This document shows positions 1 to 9,203 of a stretch of DNA of 64,000 nt, piece after piece; position 1 is the first letter of the stretch; each line of letters opens with the position of its first letter. The notes under the pieces were generated by a model. The model was not told the origin of the DNA and made no database searches. It was given only the letters and a program-made list of their open reading frames with translations. This DNA comes from Cyclobacterium jeungdonense (GTDB taxonomy: Bacteria; Bacteroidota; Bacteroidia; Cytophagales; Cyclobacteriaceae). The translations under genes and the position numbers were made by a program. The stretch covers positions 310,001 through 374,000 of the forward strand of contig NZ_WMCD01000004.1 in NCBI RefSeq assembly GCF_010994275.1, in the 5' to 3' direction.

Positions 1-1950
1 AATGGCATCTAAATTTTTTCGGGCACCTGCTGAGGCTTCGGAGTTGGGGACTACCATCTTTACATTCACCTGGGCTTGTTGCCATTCCCTACTGTTTTTT
101 AACAAGTAGGCCAAAATGATCATCAGGCTTCCGTTTTTTTTCAGCCCTCCCCACCAGATATCGATTACCTGCTTTTTCCTGAACCCTTTATTATTCTCAT
201 CCTGCACGATAATGACGTTTTTCCTGGATTTATAAAAATGCCTGATCATTTCGGAATAGGGCTTTAAATGTGCATTTTCCTTTGTATCGCCCAATAGAAC
301 CGTATTGGGAACCAGTTGCCCCAAGCCATACGCGTTTACCAATTGGGTGGCGCCTGTGAAGGGATCCGGGGCTCGCAGCACGCGGACCAAAGCATGTACA
401 TTTTTATTGGCCAGAAAGTCCATGATCTGGCTTTCGTAGTCTTTGACCTTTTCCTGAGGTACATTCGATTCCGAAAGAATGGTACTGACTGTAAACAGGG
501 AGTTACCGTTGGTAATATCATTGGTCAACTCGATTAGCCGCCAACGTTTGGTGGGAGATCCGGACAAAACTAGAATATTGGGCCGCCAACTCTTGGCATC
601 TACTTCCTTTTCTAACCTGAGCAAAGCATAGCGGATGATGGAAGATAGAATGCCGCTACCCAGACCTCCCCAGGTTCTTCTTATTTTCCTTCGTTTCAGC
701 CATATAAAAATAATACCGATCACCAGAAATGCCGCGATGGTAGCTAGAGAATTGATTAGAAACATCACGGCTGCACAACCCAGGGCTCCCAATAAAGAAA
801 AAACCCAGTGCACCTTGAATTTGGGTCGAAAGGAAGGGCTTTTCAGAAAGGTTTCAACCCCGGCAGTTACATTCAATACGGCGTAGGTAGTCAGGAAAAA
901 CATGGTTAAAATCGGAGCGATCAGGTTCAGATTGCCAAAATACACCGTCACCAATGTGATTCCTATCGTAAACAGCGTGGCTGCACGGGGGATTTTCTCC
1001 TTCCCTGTTACCTGAGTAAAAAAACCTGCCCAGGAAGGTAAAATCTTGTCATTTGCCAGTGCCTGCAATACTCTTGGTGCACCCAGGAGGCTTCCCGTAG
1101 CACTTGATAAGGTCGCTCCCCAAACACCTAAAAGAATGGCCCCACCCCAAAGGGCTATCTGCTCCATGATCAGTGGTTCTGCTACCAGGGTCGCTGCGTC
1201 CACCCTGGATGCCAGGATTATCGGCAAAATCATATAAATCACGAAGCCGACGCCCACGGCCATGAAAGTGCCCTTGGGGATGGATTTAGCTGGATCTTTT
1301 AAATCACCGGACATGTTTACTCCTGTCATTATACCGGTAACTGCCGGGAAAAATATGGCAAATACTTGCCAGAAACTCACAGATTGGGAAGCGGGTACGC
1401 CCCACAATTCGATATGGGAGTCTTCCAATGGTCTGCCAAAGAAAAGGGATAGTAAAGAAAGGGCAATCAGCCCTAAAATGATGTATTGAACTTTGATCGT
1501 AGCTTGTGTGGAAAACAGTGCCAGGAATCCTAAAAGGAGAGTAGTCGCCAGACTGACCCATCGGGGTTCCAAAACGGGAAAAACAGCCGTCAAACTTTCC
1601 GAAAAACCAATGATATACAGGGAAACAGAAAAAGCCTGTGCCAAATATAAAGGAATTCCTACAGCTCCTCCGATCTCTGCCCCTAGCGACCTGCTGATCA
1701 AAAAATAGGCCCCTCCACCTTTCACAGGGGCATTGGTGGCTACTGCGGCTATGGATAGAGAGGTAAGAAATGTAATGGAGGTAGATAAGGTAACGATCAG
1801 TAAGGTACCGATCAGGCCTACGTTTCCTACTACCCATCCAAAACGGAGGTACATGATAACCCCCAAAATGGTTAACAACGAGGGGGTAAAAACCCCCCCG
1901 AAAGTACCTAATTTGGAATATTTTCTTTGCTTTGTTTCTCTTCCTGCCAT
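1..1950 (-). CDS. SLC12/Na-K-Cl cotransporter-like APC permease, 3' end cut by window
   Basis: Inner-membrane transporter of the amino acid-polyamine-cation superfamily, closest in layout to the cation-chloride cotransporter (SLC12) proteins of bacteria. The open frame runs without a stop from the ATG at 1950 to the window edge, giving 650 visible codons, so the C-terminus is missing. The first 430 or so residues are a series of hydrophobic helices; near residues 15-35 it reads GGVFTPSLLTILGVIMYLRF, the typical first helix with the glycine-rich break of this family, and NAPVKGGGAYFLI and ITGIMTGVNMSGDLKDP-type motifs follow. After the membrane part a soluble domain starts near residue 455 (RPNILVLSG), as in SLC12 C-terminal domains. 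The ATG overlaps the stop of the upstream glycosidase gene by one base (TAATG), so the two are probably translated together. Ion specificity cannot be told from sequence. Confidence 0.85.
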   Translation of the reverse strand, partial: MAGRETKQRKYSKLGTFGGVFTPSLLTILGVIMYLRFGWVVGNVGLIGTLLIVTLSTSITFLTSLSIAAVATNAPVKGGGAYFLISRSLGAEIGGAVGIPLYLAQAFSVSLYIIGFSESLTAVFPVLEPRWVSLATTLLLGFLALFSTQATIKVQYIILGLIALSLLSLFFGRPLEDSHIELWGVPASQSVSFWQVFAIFFPAVTGIMTGVNMSGDLKDPAKSIPKGTFMAVGVGFVIYMILPIILASRVDAATLVAEPLIMEQIALWGGAILLGVWGATLSSATGSLLGAPRVLQALANDKILPSWAGFFTQVTGKEKIPRAATLFTIGITLVTVYFGNLNLIAPILTMFFLTTYAVLNVTAGVETFLKSPSFRPKFKVHWVFSLLGALGCAAVMFLINSLATIAAFLVIGIIFIWLKRRKIRRTWGGLGSGILSSIIRYALLRLEKEVDAKSWRPNILVLSGSPTKRWRLIELTNDITNGNSLFTVSTILSESNVPQEKVKDYESQIMDFLANKNVHALVRVLRAPDPFTGATQLVNAYGLGQLVPNTVLLGDTKENAHLKPYSEMIRHFYKSRKNVIIVQDENNKGFRKKQVIDIWWGGLKKNGSLMIILAYLLKNSREWQQAQVNVKMVVPNSEASAGARKNLDAI

Positions 1951-3698
1951 TAGTCCCCGCTTACCAAAACAACCCAATCTTTTTGCCGATCATGCGGCGC
2001 TTCCCCCAGCCATACCATTTCTTTTGAGGGCACTTCAACAGGCCTTCCGGTAGTATACGTCTCTCCCAGTCTCGGGTCAAACCAGTAGATGCTATAGGTT
2101 CCGGCAGGCAAAACCACCTGTCCTTCTCCTCCTTGCGGTAAATATACTACATACTGATCCGACTCCAGTTCCAAGCCCCAGCCTGTCGTTTCGGATGGAT
2201 TCATCGGCCTCATTTGCTCAAAGGGTAGGTTGTTATTGAGGAAAAAGGATTTGGCCAGGTTCATGGTTTTCCAGTAGACTTCATACGAGCGGTAATCTTG
2301 AATCGTCAGGTCTTTTCCACTTCCAAAATAAACTTCAACGCCGGCCCCTCCTGCCATCAATGCCGCCCAAAGGGAATTTTTTCTCCAGGTATCCAGATCC
2401 GGAAATTCGGGATTCGTATAAGGCTCGTCGTAGGTGACTACCCAAGGTTTTCCATGGAGAGCGGATTGCTCACGCCAGTGCTTGATTCGCTCGTAGCCAT
2501 AAAAAGAATCTTCAAAATTACCCTGATAACTAATGCCGGTATAGGGAGAATCTCCCAACAATCCTTCAAAAATTGCGTCAGTATCGGAAGGTCCATTGTG
2601 AACGACAATCAATTCTTTATTGGGCAATAGTTCCTTTAAATAGGCAGCAAAATTCCTTCGCTGCTCACTAGTAATGGCCTTTCCGTAAGTCGGTTCCTTT
2701 TCCCAGCCACTTTCTTCTCCAATATTCCAGGTAACCGCATTGAGGTAACCAAACCTGGCCGCCATCTCCCGGTAATACACCTTCCGGCTGTCGGCAAAAA
2801 CGCCTCCTTCCTTGGACTCAAAATAGGATTGATTTTCTTGTTCGGAGAGGACAAATTGAGGCATTAGCCCTGACGCTATCATGTGATCAAAGACCTGCTG
2901 CCACTGATCCAGTTTGGATAGGTCATATTCGTAATAAGCATCTGGCCCCGTCCAGGGATAGGCCTTTTTTCCGTCCCCATAGGCATTCATTAACAGGAAG
3001 TAGTGGGCGTTAATCCCTTGCTTCTGCAGGTAATTAACTACGCCCAGAATCCCTTTTCCTTTTCCACCTTGCCAAACCGGATCGGTTTCTTCCCAATCCT
3101 GCAGGTGTGCGGGATAGTTTCTGTCTGAATCCGTACCGTCAAAGCCGGCATATTCCAAAAATACCTCAGGAGAATTGGCTCCCATTTTTAAAAAGTAGCT
3201 TCCGTCGGTAAATTGTAAAAAATGGTTTCCCTTATACTCAAGTTTGCCTTTGGACAAAAACCCGGGCGCCCCATCTTCAGAAGGCGCTACAAGAAATTCC
3301 CCGGTGTCACCGTGAAAGGAAATACCCCATTCTTCATTAATAGTGGAAGCAATGGCTGCGCGATCGGCTTGATAAAAACGAGCCTGGTACTGCCAGTCCC
3401 CGGCAATAAGAGGTAATAAATGGACCCTCCAGGTGCTCCCCTCCGTGGCACTGCTTTCTCCGGCCTTGCCGTCCCCTGCAAAATACCCCGGCACTACAGT
3501 GGATTTTCCTGTCGGATCGGTGAATTTCACATCCAGACGAAAGTTTACGAATGTTTGAGGTTCTTCTTTTCCCTGAGGACCTTCCCAGGATAAGGTCAGT
3601 TTCTGAAAGGCTTTTTGGGGCCCCTCGATTTTTGCATCCTGAGCAAATGTTTCCGTTATCAGGGTAGCTAATGCCAATAAAAAAAATAACTTTCTCAT
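1950..3698 (-). CDS. Secreted DUF5060 glycoside hydrolase with C-terminal collagen-binding-like domain
   Basis: Probable exported glycosidase of 582 residues. The ATG at 3698 is chosen because it begins a clean signal peptide (MRKLFFLLALATLITETFAQ, cut after AQ); the frame stays open 17 codons upstream without a better start. Residues 24-110 match the DUF5060 beta-sandwich that precedes a TIM-barrel catalytic domain in many Bacteroidota carbohydrate enzymes. The barrel (about 150-480) contains NIGEES and YDEPY, placing two glutamates where the acid/base and nucleophile of DUF4038/GH140-like enzymes would be expected; this assignment is inference. The last 80 residues (LPAGTYSIYWFDPRLGE) look like the 'collagen-binding domain of a collagenase' fold (PF12904-like) that often closes these proteins. 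It is translationally coupled to the downstream SLC12-like gene. Substrate unknown. Confidence 0.82.
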   Translation of the reverse strand: MRKLFFLLALATLITETFAQDAKIEGPQKAFQKLTLSWEGPQGKEEPQTFVNFRLDVKFTDPTGKSTVVPGYFAGDGKAGESSATEGSTWRVHLLPLIAGDWQYQARFYQADRAAIASTINEEWGISFHGDTGEFLVAPSEDGAPGFLSKGKLEYKGNHFLQFTDGSYFLKMGANSPEVFLEYAGFDGTDSDRNYPAHLQDWEETDPVWQGGKGKGILGVVNYLQKQGINAHYFLLMNAYGDGKKAYPWTGPDAYYEYDLSKLDQWQQVFDHMIASGLMPQFVLSEQENQSYFESKEGGVFADSRKVYYREMAARFGYLNAVTWNIGEESGWEKEPTYGKAITSEQRRNFAAYLKELLPNKELIVVHNGPSDTDAIFEGLLGDSPYTGISYQGNFEDSFYGYERIKHWREQSALHGKPWVVTYDEPYTNPEFPDLDTWRKNSLWAALMAGGAGVEVYFGSGKDLTIQDYRSYEVYWKTMNLAKSFFLNNNLPFEQMRPMNPSETTGWGLELESDQYVVYLPQGGEGQVVLPAGTYSIYWFDPRLGETYTTGRPVEVPSKEMVWLGEAPHDRQKDWVVLVSGD

Positions 3699-3899
3699 AA
3701 TGGGTTTGGTTTTGGTTTCAAGATAGTCATTTGATGAAAAAAAACACAAAAATGCGAAAGATCAGCGACTACAGGAGCCAGATCTGATTTCAAAAGGCAT
3801 GAATTCTCTTTATTAGCAGTAATTACAAATTTTCTACTTGGTTTTTGCAGGTTATTTATTAAATTGATTCATTCATCAACAAAAAAAACAATATAACCT

Positions 3900-4295
3900 A
3901 TGGAAAAGTATCTTGGAAAATTTGCTCCCCAACTTTATGCAATTTTAAGAATCGTTGCTGGATTTAGTTTTGCCATGCATGGATCCCAAAAATTAATCGG
4001 ATGGCCAGGAGGGGAAGAACCCAAAGAATTATTCTCCATGATGGGGTTTGCCGGAATTGTGGAATTGGTAGGAGGAATTCTCATCATGATAGGGCTGATT
4101 GGAAGTATTGCCGCTTTTATCTGCAGTGGTCAGATGGCAGTGGCATTTTTTATGGTCCATGCCCCTCAGGGATGGAATCCGTTACTCAATGGAGGCGAAA
4201 AAGCACTGTTGTATTGCTTCATTTTTCTATATATAGCTGCGGTGGGATCTGGAATATGGAGTGTAGAGGGAGAGAAAAACAAACCGATTACTTAA
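3900..4295 (+). CDS. DoxX family membrane protein
   Basis: Small inner-membrane protein of 131 residues with four predicted hydrophobic helices, the usual size for the DoxX family. The N-terminal stretch LYAILRIVAGFSFAMHGSQK and the G-W-P-G loop are typical of family members, as is the second segment with MMGFAGIVELVGGILI. DoxX proteins are poorly characterised; links to oxidative stress and to quinone-associated redox membrane complexes have been described for some members. It stands alone between the divergent glycosidase gene and the formaldehyde dehydrogenase gene, with an inverted repeat downstream that may end its transcript. The ATG at 3900 is the first in frame and follows an A-rich leader, as usual in Bacteroidota where Shine-Dalgarno sequences are weak. 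Confidence 0.85.
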   Translation: MEKYLGKFAPQLYAILRIVAGFSFAMHGSQKLIGWPGGEEPKELFSMMGFAGIVELVGGILIMIGLIGSIAAFICSGQMAVAFFMVHAPQGWNPLLNGGEKALLYCFIFLYIAAVGSGIWSVEGEKNKPIT

Positions 4296-4348
4296 TTACT
4301 TATGACTTTCCGGAATCTTCCTTTTTATAATGACGCCGGAAACAATTA

Positions 4349-4420
4349 AAACTCGGATTGTCTGTATTTTCCCTGACCTATTGTAACGGGGTAATCTGGC
4401 GATCCGAGTTTCCTTTTTAT
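4349..4420 (+). terminator. Possible terminator after doxX-like gene
   Basis: Perfect 10-base arms AAACTCGGAT (4349-4358) and ATCCGAGTTT (4402-4411) followed by a T-rich run (TCCTTTTTAT). The 43-base loop is long, so the fold is less certain than a compact hairpin. Confidence 0.5.
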
Positions 4421-4804
4421 TTGCTTACAGCTTGACCGCATTGAAAAAAAGAGAAATACAAAGCCCTGTTTTCCCTGTTTTTTTTATTCCTTTTTTAAGC
4501 TTGAAAATACTCAAATAAGAATTTCGTTCCAAAAAAAGTTTAACGCCGGGGAAGCAAGAGGGTGAAGAACAGGTCCTATTTTTTCTAAAAGTTATATTTG
4601 GCTGAAAACGAAACTTCCCAAATAGAAAGAGTTAGAATCCGCTCCAGAATATTTTTATGTATTATTAATTTAGTGTATTTCAAAATTTACAATTAATTGT
4701 CTATGATAAAAATAATGGCTAAATTAATTGGCTGAAATACAAGTTCCGGATTGACCGGAAAAAAGCATTCTTTTAAAAAATTGCCCACCAAAACCCAAAT
4801 TACC
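4421..4804. other. AT-rich intergenic stretch before fdhA
   Basis: About 380 bases without a credible gene. It is AT-rich and must contain the fdhA promoter, but I could not pick out a convincing TTG/TAnnTTTG pair. Nothing else recognised. Confidence 0.6.
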
Positions 4805-5995
4805 ATGTGTAAAAACCACGGAGTAGCTTATGTAAAACCCGGAGAAGTAGAAGTCAGGGAAATCGACTATCCAAAACTGGCTCTCGGCGACCGCAAATGT
4901 CACCATGGGGTCATCCTTAAAATCGTTTCCACCAATATTTGCGGAAGTGACCAGCACATGGTCCGCGGGAGAACCACCGCACCCGAAGGCCTGATTCTCG
5001 GCCATGAGATAACAGGAGTTGTTATAGAAGCAGGCAGAGATGTGGAGTTTATCAAAGAAGGAGACCTGGTTTCCGTTCCATTCAACATAGCCTGCGGGCG
5101 CTGTCGAAACTGTAAAGAAGGCAAAACCGGCATTTGTCTCAACGTTAATCCTGCCAGGCCTGGGGCGGCTTATGGCTATGTGGACATGGGTGGCTGGGTT
5201 GGCGGCCAATCCGAATACGTAATGGTCCCCTACGCCGATTTTAACCTGCTGAAGTTCCCGGATAAGGACCAGGCCATGGAGAAAATTCGTGACCTCACCC
5301 TGCTCTCCGATATATTCCCGACCGGTTATCACGGGGCGGTGACCGCTGGCGTTGGCCCCGGATCCATTGTTTACGTGGCAGGTGCAGGGCCGGTAGGACT
5401 GGCCTGTGCGGCTTCCTGCCATTTGCTTGGAGCGGCCGTGGTGATTGTGGGCGATATGATTCCCGAACGCCTGGCCCAGGCCAAAAGCTTTGGCTGCGAA
5501 ACCATTGACCTGAGGAACAAAACCCCGCTGCCAGATGCCATAGCTGAAATAGTAGGCGTTCCGGAAGTGGACTGTGCCGTGGATTGCGTAGGCTTCGAGG
5601 CCAAAGGGCATGGAGGAAATGCTGACAAAGAAATGCCTGCTACTGTATTGAATGCAGCCATGGAAATAACCCGGGCAGGAGGAAGCATAGGCATCCCCGG
5701 TTTGTACGTAACCGGGGATCCCGGAGCGATCGACGAAGCCGCAAAAAAAGGAAGTCTGAGTATCCGACTAGGACTGGGCTGGGCAAAATCCTGCAGCTTT
5801 CATACGGGCCAGTGTCCGGTAATGAAATACCATCGACAACTGATGCAAGCCATTCTGTATGATAAGGTGCAGATTGCCAAAGCAGTGAATGTGCAAATTA
5901 TATCGCTGAAGGAATCTGTCCAGGGATATAAGGATTTTGACCGGGGTGCAGCCAAAAAATTTGTGATCGATCCCCATGGTATGATCCCGAATTGA
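4805..5995 (+). CDS. fdhA: Glutathione-independent formaldehyde dehydrogenase (zinc alcohol dehydrogenase family)
   Basis: NAD-dependent zinc dehydrogenase of 396 residues that oxidises formaldehyde to formate without added glutathione, by strong resemblance to Pseudomonas putida FdhA: long shared blocks such as STNICGSDQHMVRGRT, GHEITG, NPARPG and GYHGAVTAGVGPGS. Catalytic zinc ligands are seen at C46 and H67; the structural zinc site is C97, C100, C103 and C111. The NAD-binding loop reads VAGAGPVGLA. The ATG at 4805 lines up with the known start; a TTG 54 bases upstream in the same frame would add an unmatched 18-residue tail. It lies just upstream of a sulfatase gene, which suggests (inference) removal of formaldehyde released when methylated, sulfated polysaccharide sugars are demethylated. 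A strong hairpin follows the stop. Confidence 0.93.
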   Translation: MCKNHGVAYVKPGEVEVREIDYPKLALGDRKCHHGVILKIVSTNICGSDQHMVRGRTTAPEGLILGHEITGVVIEAGRDVEFIKEGDLVSVPFNIACGRCRNCKEGKTGICLNVNPARPGAAYGYVDMGGWVGGQSEYVMVPYADFNLLKFPDKDQAMEKIRDLTLLSDIFPTGYHGAVTAGVGPGSIVYVAGAGPVGLACAASCHLLGAAVVIVGDMIPERLAQAKSFGCETIDLRNKTPLPDAIAEIVGVPEVDCAVDCVGFEAKGHGGNADKEMPATVLNAAMEITRAGGSIGIPGLYVTGDPGAIDEAAKKGSLSIRLGLGWAKSCSFHTGQCPVMKYHRQLMQAILYDKVQIAKAVNVQIISLKESVQGYKDFDRGAAKKFVIDPHGMIPN

Positions 5996-6001
5996 TCAAA
6001 A

Positions 6002-6040
6002 TACCTACCAGGTCACTTCAGACTTGGTAGGTAATTTTTT
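6002..6040 (+). terminator. Rho-independent terminator after fdhA
   Basis: Arms TACCTACCA (6002-6010) and TGGTAGGTA (6025-6033), with GGTC/GAC extending the stem, followed directly by ATTTTTTATT. It begins 6 bases after the fdhA stop. Confidence 0.85.
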
Positions 6041-6187
6041 ATTGGTAGGAAAGTAACTAATACCTTATTCAAGCGGATTTTTGAAAGCTAAAGGACTTTG
6101 TAGCCGTTTACATCCCCTGTACCAACTGCAAAAAAGAAAAACGAAATTGAAGTAAGTTGTGATACGGTCATTGACAGACAAGAAAGT

Positions 6188-7693
6188 ATGAACACACGAT
6201 TACTCCTCAGCAGCCTGGCGCTAGGCACTCTCGCTTTTTTCTCTTGTGAAGATCAAGAGGCAAAAAAGGAAAAACTAAATGTGCTATTTATTGCCGTAGA
6301 CGACTTACGCCCGGAATTGGGTTGTTATGGTGTTGACTACGTGCATACACCGAACATCGACAAACTTGCAGGTGAAGGGCGGGTATTTTTCAATCACTTT
6401 GTCCATGCGGCAGCTTGCGGGCCTTCCCGGTCCACCTTGCTTTCGGGCACGCGGACCACAGATTGGGACATTTTCAAAACCATCCGGGAATCCGGATCCA
6501 AACCGGCCGGCATTTTTTCCCTACCCCAACTCTTTAACGAAAACGGGTACCGCACCGTTGGTATCGGTAAGATATCCCACCAACCCGGTGGGGTGATGGA
6601 TTCATTGCAAAACCAACACGAGGTCCCCTACAGCTGGGATGAATCCTATGCTCCCGTTGGCGAATGGAGGGAACCCTGGAGTGCCTTTTTTTCCTATGCT
6701 GGAGGAAAGGCCCGAACGAGCTATTATGGCCGGCCAACCAACCGCAGCCTGCCCCCCTTTGAAGCAGCAGAGGTAGACGACGAGGGATATGCAGATGGTC
6801 ACAATGCAGCAGCAGCCATCCGGCAATTGCAGCAACTCAAGGATTCCACATTTTTTCTGGCCGTAGGATTCTACAAACCCCACCTCCCCTTCAATGCGCC
6901 AAAGCGCTATTGGGACTTATATGATCCCGAAAACATCCCCGCCTCGGAATACCAACACATGCCGGAGAATGTCGCCTCTGACATTAGCTTGCACTATGGT
7001 CGCAACAGCTACGAACCACGGGGGACCTACACCTGGCCGGGCGATACCCTGGGCTGGGAGATTACGCCGGAACGGGAGGAAATCCTCAAACACGGCTACC
7101 TGGCAGCGATTAGCTATGTCGATGCGCAGATTGGAAAAGTCCTTGATGAGTTGACACGGCTGGGACTGGATGAAAACACCATTGTGGTCTTGTGGGGCGA
7201 TCATGGCTGGCACCTGGGTGATTACGGCATCTGGGGCAAGCACACCAATTTCGATATTGCCCTCAATAGCCCGCTCATAGTCAGGCAACCCGGGATGACA
7301 CAACCCGGTGTGGCAGCCCACGGACTGGTGGAGACCGTAGACATATTTCCTACGCTTGCCGACTTGTGCGGGATTCCGTCCCCTGTGCATCTGGAGGGGA
7401 AAAGCTTCAAATCCGCTATGGAAGACCCGGAAGCCCCGCTCAAGGAATATGTGGTAGGAGAGCGAGATGCCTGGGGGGTACTTGGAAAAACGGTACGAAC
7501 CCAGGATTACCGATTGATGGTATGGATCGACAAATCGAGCGGCGACACCCTGGAAATCAATCTGTTTGATAACCGGGAGCAACCCCTTCCCCATCAAAAT
7601 ATCCGGGAAAACCAACCACAACTTGTCACTGACCTGAAGAAAAAACTGGAGGCCATAGAGCAGGAAAGAACCGACTTTTTCTCCGTGCTATAA
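6188..7693 (+). CDS. Lipoprotein sulfatase (S1 family, iduronate-2-sulfatase-like)
   Basis: Type I sulfatase of 501 residues that would hydrolyse sulfate esters on a polysaccharide or glycosaminoglycan-like substrate. The signature C-G-P-S-R at residues 77-81 carries the cysteine that is converted to formylglycine by a separate maturase (not in this window). Metal ligands are suggested by the D-D pair at 38-39 and by the later WGDHGWHLGD motif, where D and H bind calcium; this layout matches iduronate-2-sulfatase-like enzymes. The N-terminus is a lipoprotein signal ending in LAFFSC, so the protein is probably anchored at C20 in the envelope. It follows fdhA but is separated from it by a terminator and a 150-base gap, so it likely has its own promoter. 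Exact substrate unknown. Confidence 0.9.
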   Translation: MNTRLLLSSLALGTLAFFSCEDQEAKKEKLNVLFIAVDDLRPELGCYGVDYVHTPNIDKLAGEGRVFFNHFVHAAACGPSRSTLLSGTRTTDWDIFKTIRESGSKPAGIFSLPQLFNENGYRTVGIGKISHQPGGVMDSLQNQHEVPYSWDESYAPVGEWREPWSAFFSYAGGKARTSYYGRPTNRSLPPFEAAEVDDEGYADGHNAAAAIRQLQQLKDSTFFLAVGFYKPHLPFNAPKRYWDLYDPENIPASEYQHMPENVASDISLHYGRNSYEPRGTYTWPGDTLGWEITPEREEILKHGYLAAISYVDAQIGKVLDELTRLGLDENTIVVLWGDHGWHLGDYGIWGKHTNFDIALNSPLIVRQPGMTQPGVAAHGLVETVDIFPTLADLCGIPSPVHLEGKSFKSAMEDPEAPLKEYVVGERDAWGVLGKTVRTQDYRLMVWIDKSSGDTLEINLFDNREQPLPHQNIRENQPQLVTDLKKKLEAIEQERTDFFSVL

Positions 7694-7705
7694 ACGGGTC
7701 GGAAT

Positions 7706-8947
7706 TCAATCCAATAAGGAAGGGTCTCCCAATTTTCCCATAAAAAGGATGGCACCGCTGTGTTTTTCCTGAATAAAAAACACAAACGGTTTATCCAGCC
7801 TATATTCTGAAAAAGATGGAGCGCTTGTCTCTCTAATTTCTACGATGGTAGCTGCTGCTGCTTCGCTGCCTTTTTCATCAACTTCGATCAGGGCCTCGTG
7901 GATTACCCGACTTATTTTCATTGGAGCGGTAGTATTGGCAAACAAACGAGTAAAATTACCTGGATGGTTTTGAAAAGGAAGTGTAAGCCCCAGGCTTATC
8001 AGGTCTTCTTTTAGATTATCCACTTTATAGCGCATTTTAAATTTCGGCATGTGCAGCAGCAAATTCATTTCCTCGGCCTCTTCCCGGATCCGCTCCAACA
8101 TTTCCAGGTCCAGCCCTTCCAACTTTTCCTGCAAACCTTCATCCGATGTCAGAATCCCCAGGCTATATTGACCGGTACTGTAAGGAATTTCCAGGTAATC
8201 CAAACCACTTTCCCTACGAAATTTTAAGGTAGTGGCCTCAGCCAACTGCATCATATCGACCTGTACCTCGGACCCATCCGAAGTAGTGAAAGGAGCTTTT
8301 TTGGTTAGCTTCTCATCAAACCGGTACTTCCAGTCTGCCTTGAAGTAGATGGCATTGACCAGGTACATGACCGCACTGGCCGGAACCTGATCCAACATAT
8401 CTTTGATCAGTCCTTCCGTATTCGTTTCAATCCACTGATTGATGATGTCGGCTGCCTGGGGATTGGACATGTCCATGGCAGCCAATTCGGCATCATAAGT
8501 TTCACGTAACCTGCTGGCAAAGCCTTCATCAAGGGTATACCCTTGCTTGTACCAAATGGCATTGGCTATAGCTAACCGGACCTTTGGATCCAATTCCAAC
8601 AAAAATCGGGTAAGGGTGCCGGCCGCCTCGTTTGCCTCCTCCATGTTCAAACCCTCGAAATGGAGAACTTTCCTGAATTGCTCCAAGGTCTCCCCCTCAT
8701 TTCCGTTCATCGCCATGGCAAGTGCCAGGTGAATGCTGTAAGGACTGAAAAATTGGTTGGGTGCTTCCTGGGTTTGTAGCTGCTGAAAGAGGTCCATCGC
8801 AAAGGAAGAACTGCTGTTTACCAGAGAATTCTCTGCCACTTGAAGGGTCCGGATCCTGGGTTCCTGTGGTTCATCCTCCCCAGTCAACCCATTGCAGGAC
8901 CAAAACAACCCGCAAAGCGAAACGAAAAGAAAGTAATAATTTTTCAT
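7706..8947 (-). CDS. Lipoprotein serpin (serine protease inhibitor)
   Basis: Serpin-fold protein of 413 residues, the normal core length plus a lipoprotein signal (LFWSC) that places it in the envelope. Serpin landmarks are visible: NQFFSPYSIHLALAMAMNG near the N-terminus, LVNAIYFKADWKYRF in the middle, and DKPFVFFIQ with the closing FMGKLGDP. The hinge of the reactive-centre loop reads EKGSEAAAAT (about 358-367), which fits the inhibitory consensus of small residues, so it should be able to trap a protease instead of being a non-inhibitory serpin. The scissile bond would fall around T374-S375, suggesting a target other than a trypsin-like enzyme, but register is uncertain. Convergent with the sulfatase gene, 12 bases apart. 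Bacterial serpins are scattered and probably acquired by transfer. Confidence 0.93.
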   Translation of the reverse strand: MKNYYFLFVSLCGLFWSCNGLTGEDEPQEPRIRTLQVAENSLVNSSSSFAMDLFQQLQTQEAPNQFFSPYSIHLALAMAMNGNEGETLEQFRKVLHFEGLNMEEANEAAGTLTRFLLELDPKVRLAIANAIWYKQGYTLDEGFASRLRETYDAELAAMDMSNPQAADIINQWIETNTEGLIKDMLDQVPASAVMYLVNAIYFKADWKYRFDEKLTKKAPFTTSDGSEVQVDMMQLAEATTLKFRRESGLDYLEIPYSTGQYSLGILTSDEGLQEKLEGLDLEMLERIREEAEEMNLLLHMPKFKMRYKVDNLKEDLISLGLTLPFQNHPGNFTRLFANTTAPMKISRVIHEALIEVDEKGSEAAAATIVEIRETSAPSFSEYRLDKPFVFFIQEKHSGAILFMGKLGDPSLLD

Positions 8948-9203
8948 GGCAACATACGGTTTTGGTTATTACCCAGACGCAAAACAATCGGGTTTGGTTT
9001 CTCTGGCAATACGAAGAAAAGCACGAAAATGCGACAAGTCCGACGATATTTTTTATGAAATGCATGCAGCGGTGGGGCCTATCGGGTTTAACCATTCAAT
9101 TAGGAATGTGATCACCGACTAATTCCTTTAACAAGAAAACCAACCATTTAATCTATTCGTATAGTTTATGAAATAAAACGGCTTCCCTAAACCACTGTCA
9201 ACC

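Noticed and set aside
4751..4804. Longer fdhA start at TTG
   Set aside because: It adds 18 residues not matching the family; the ATG at 4805 fits known FdhA N-termini.
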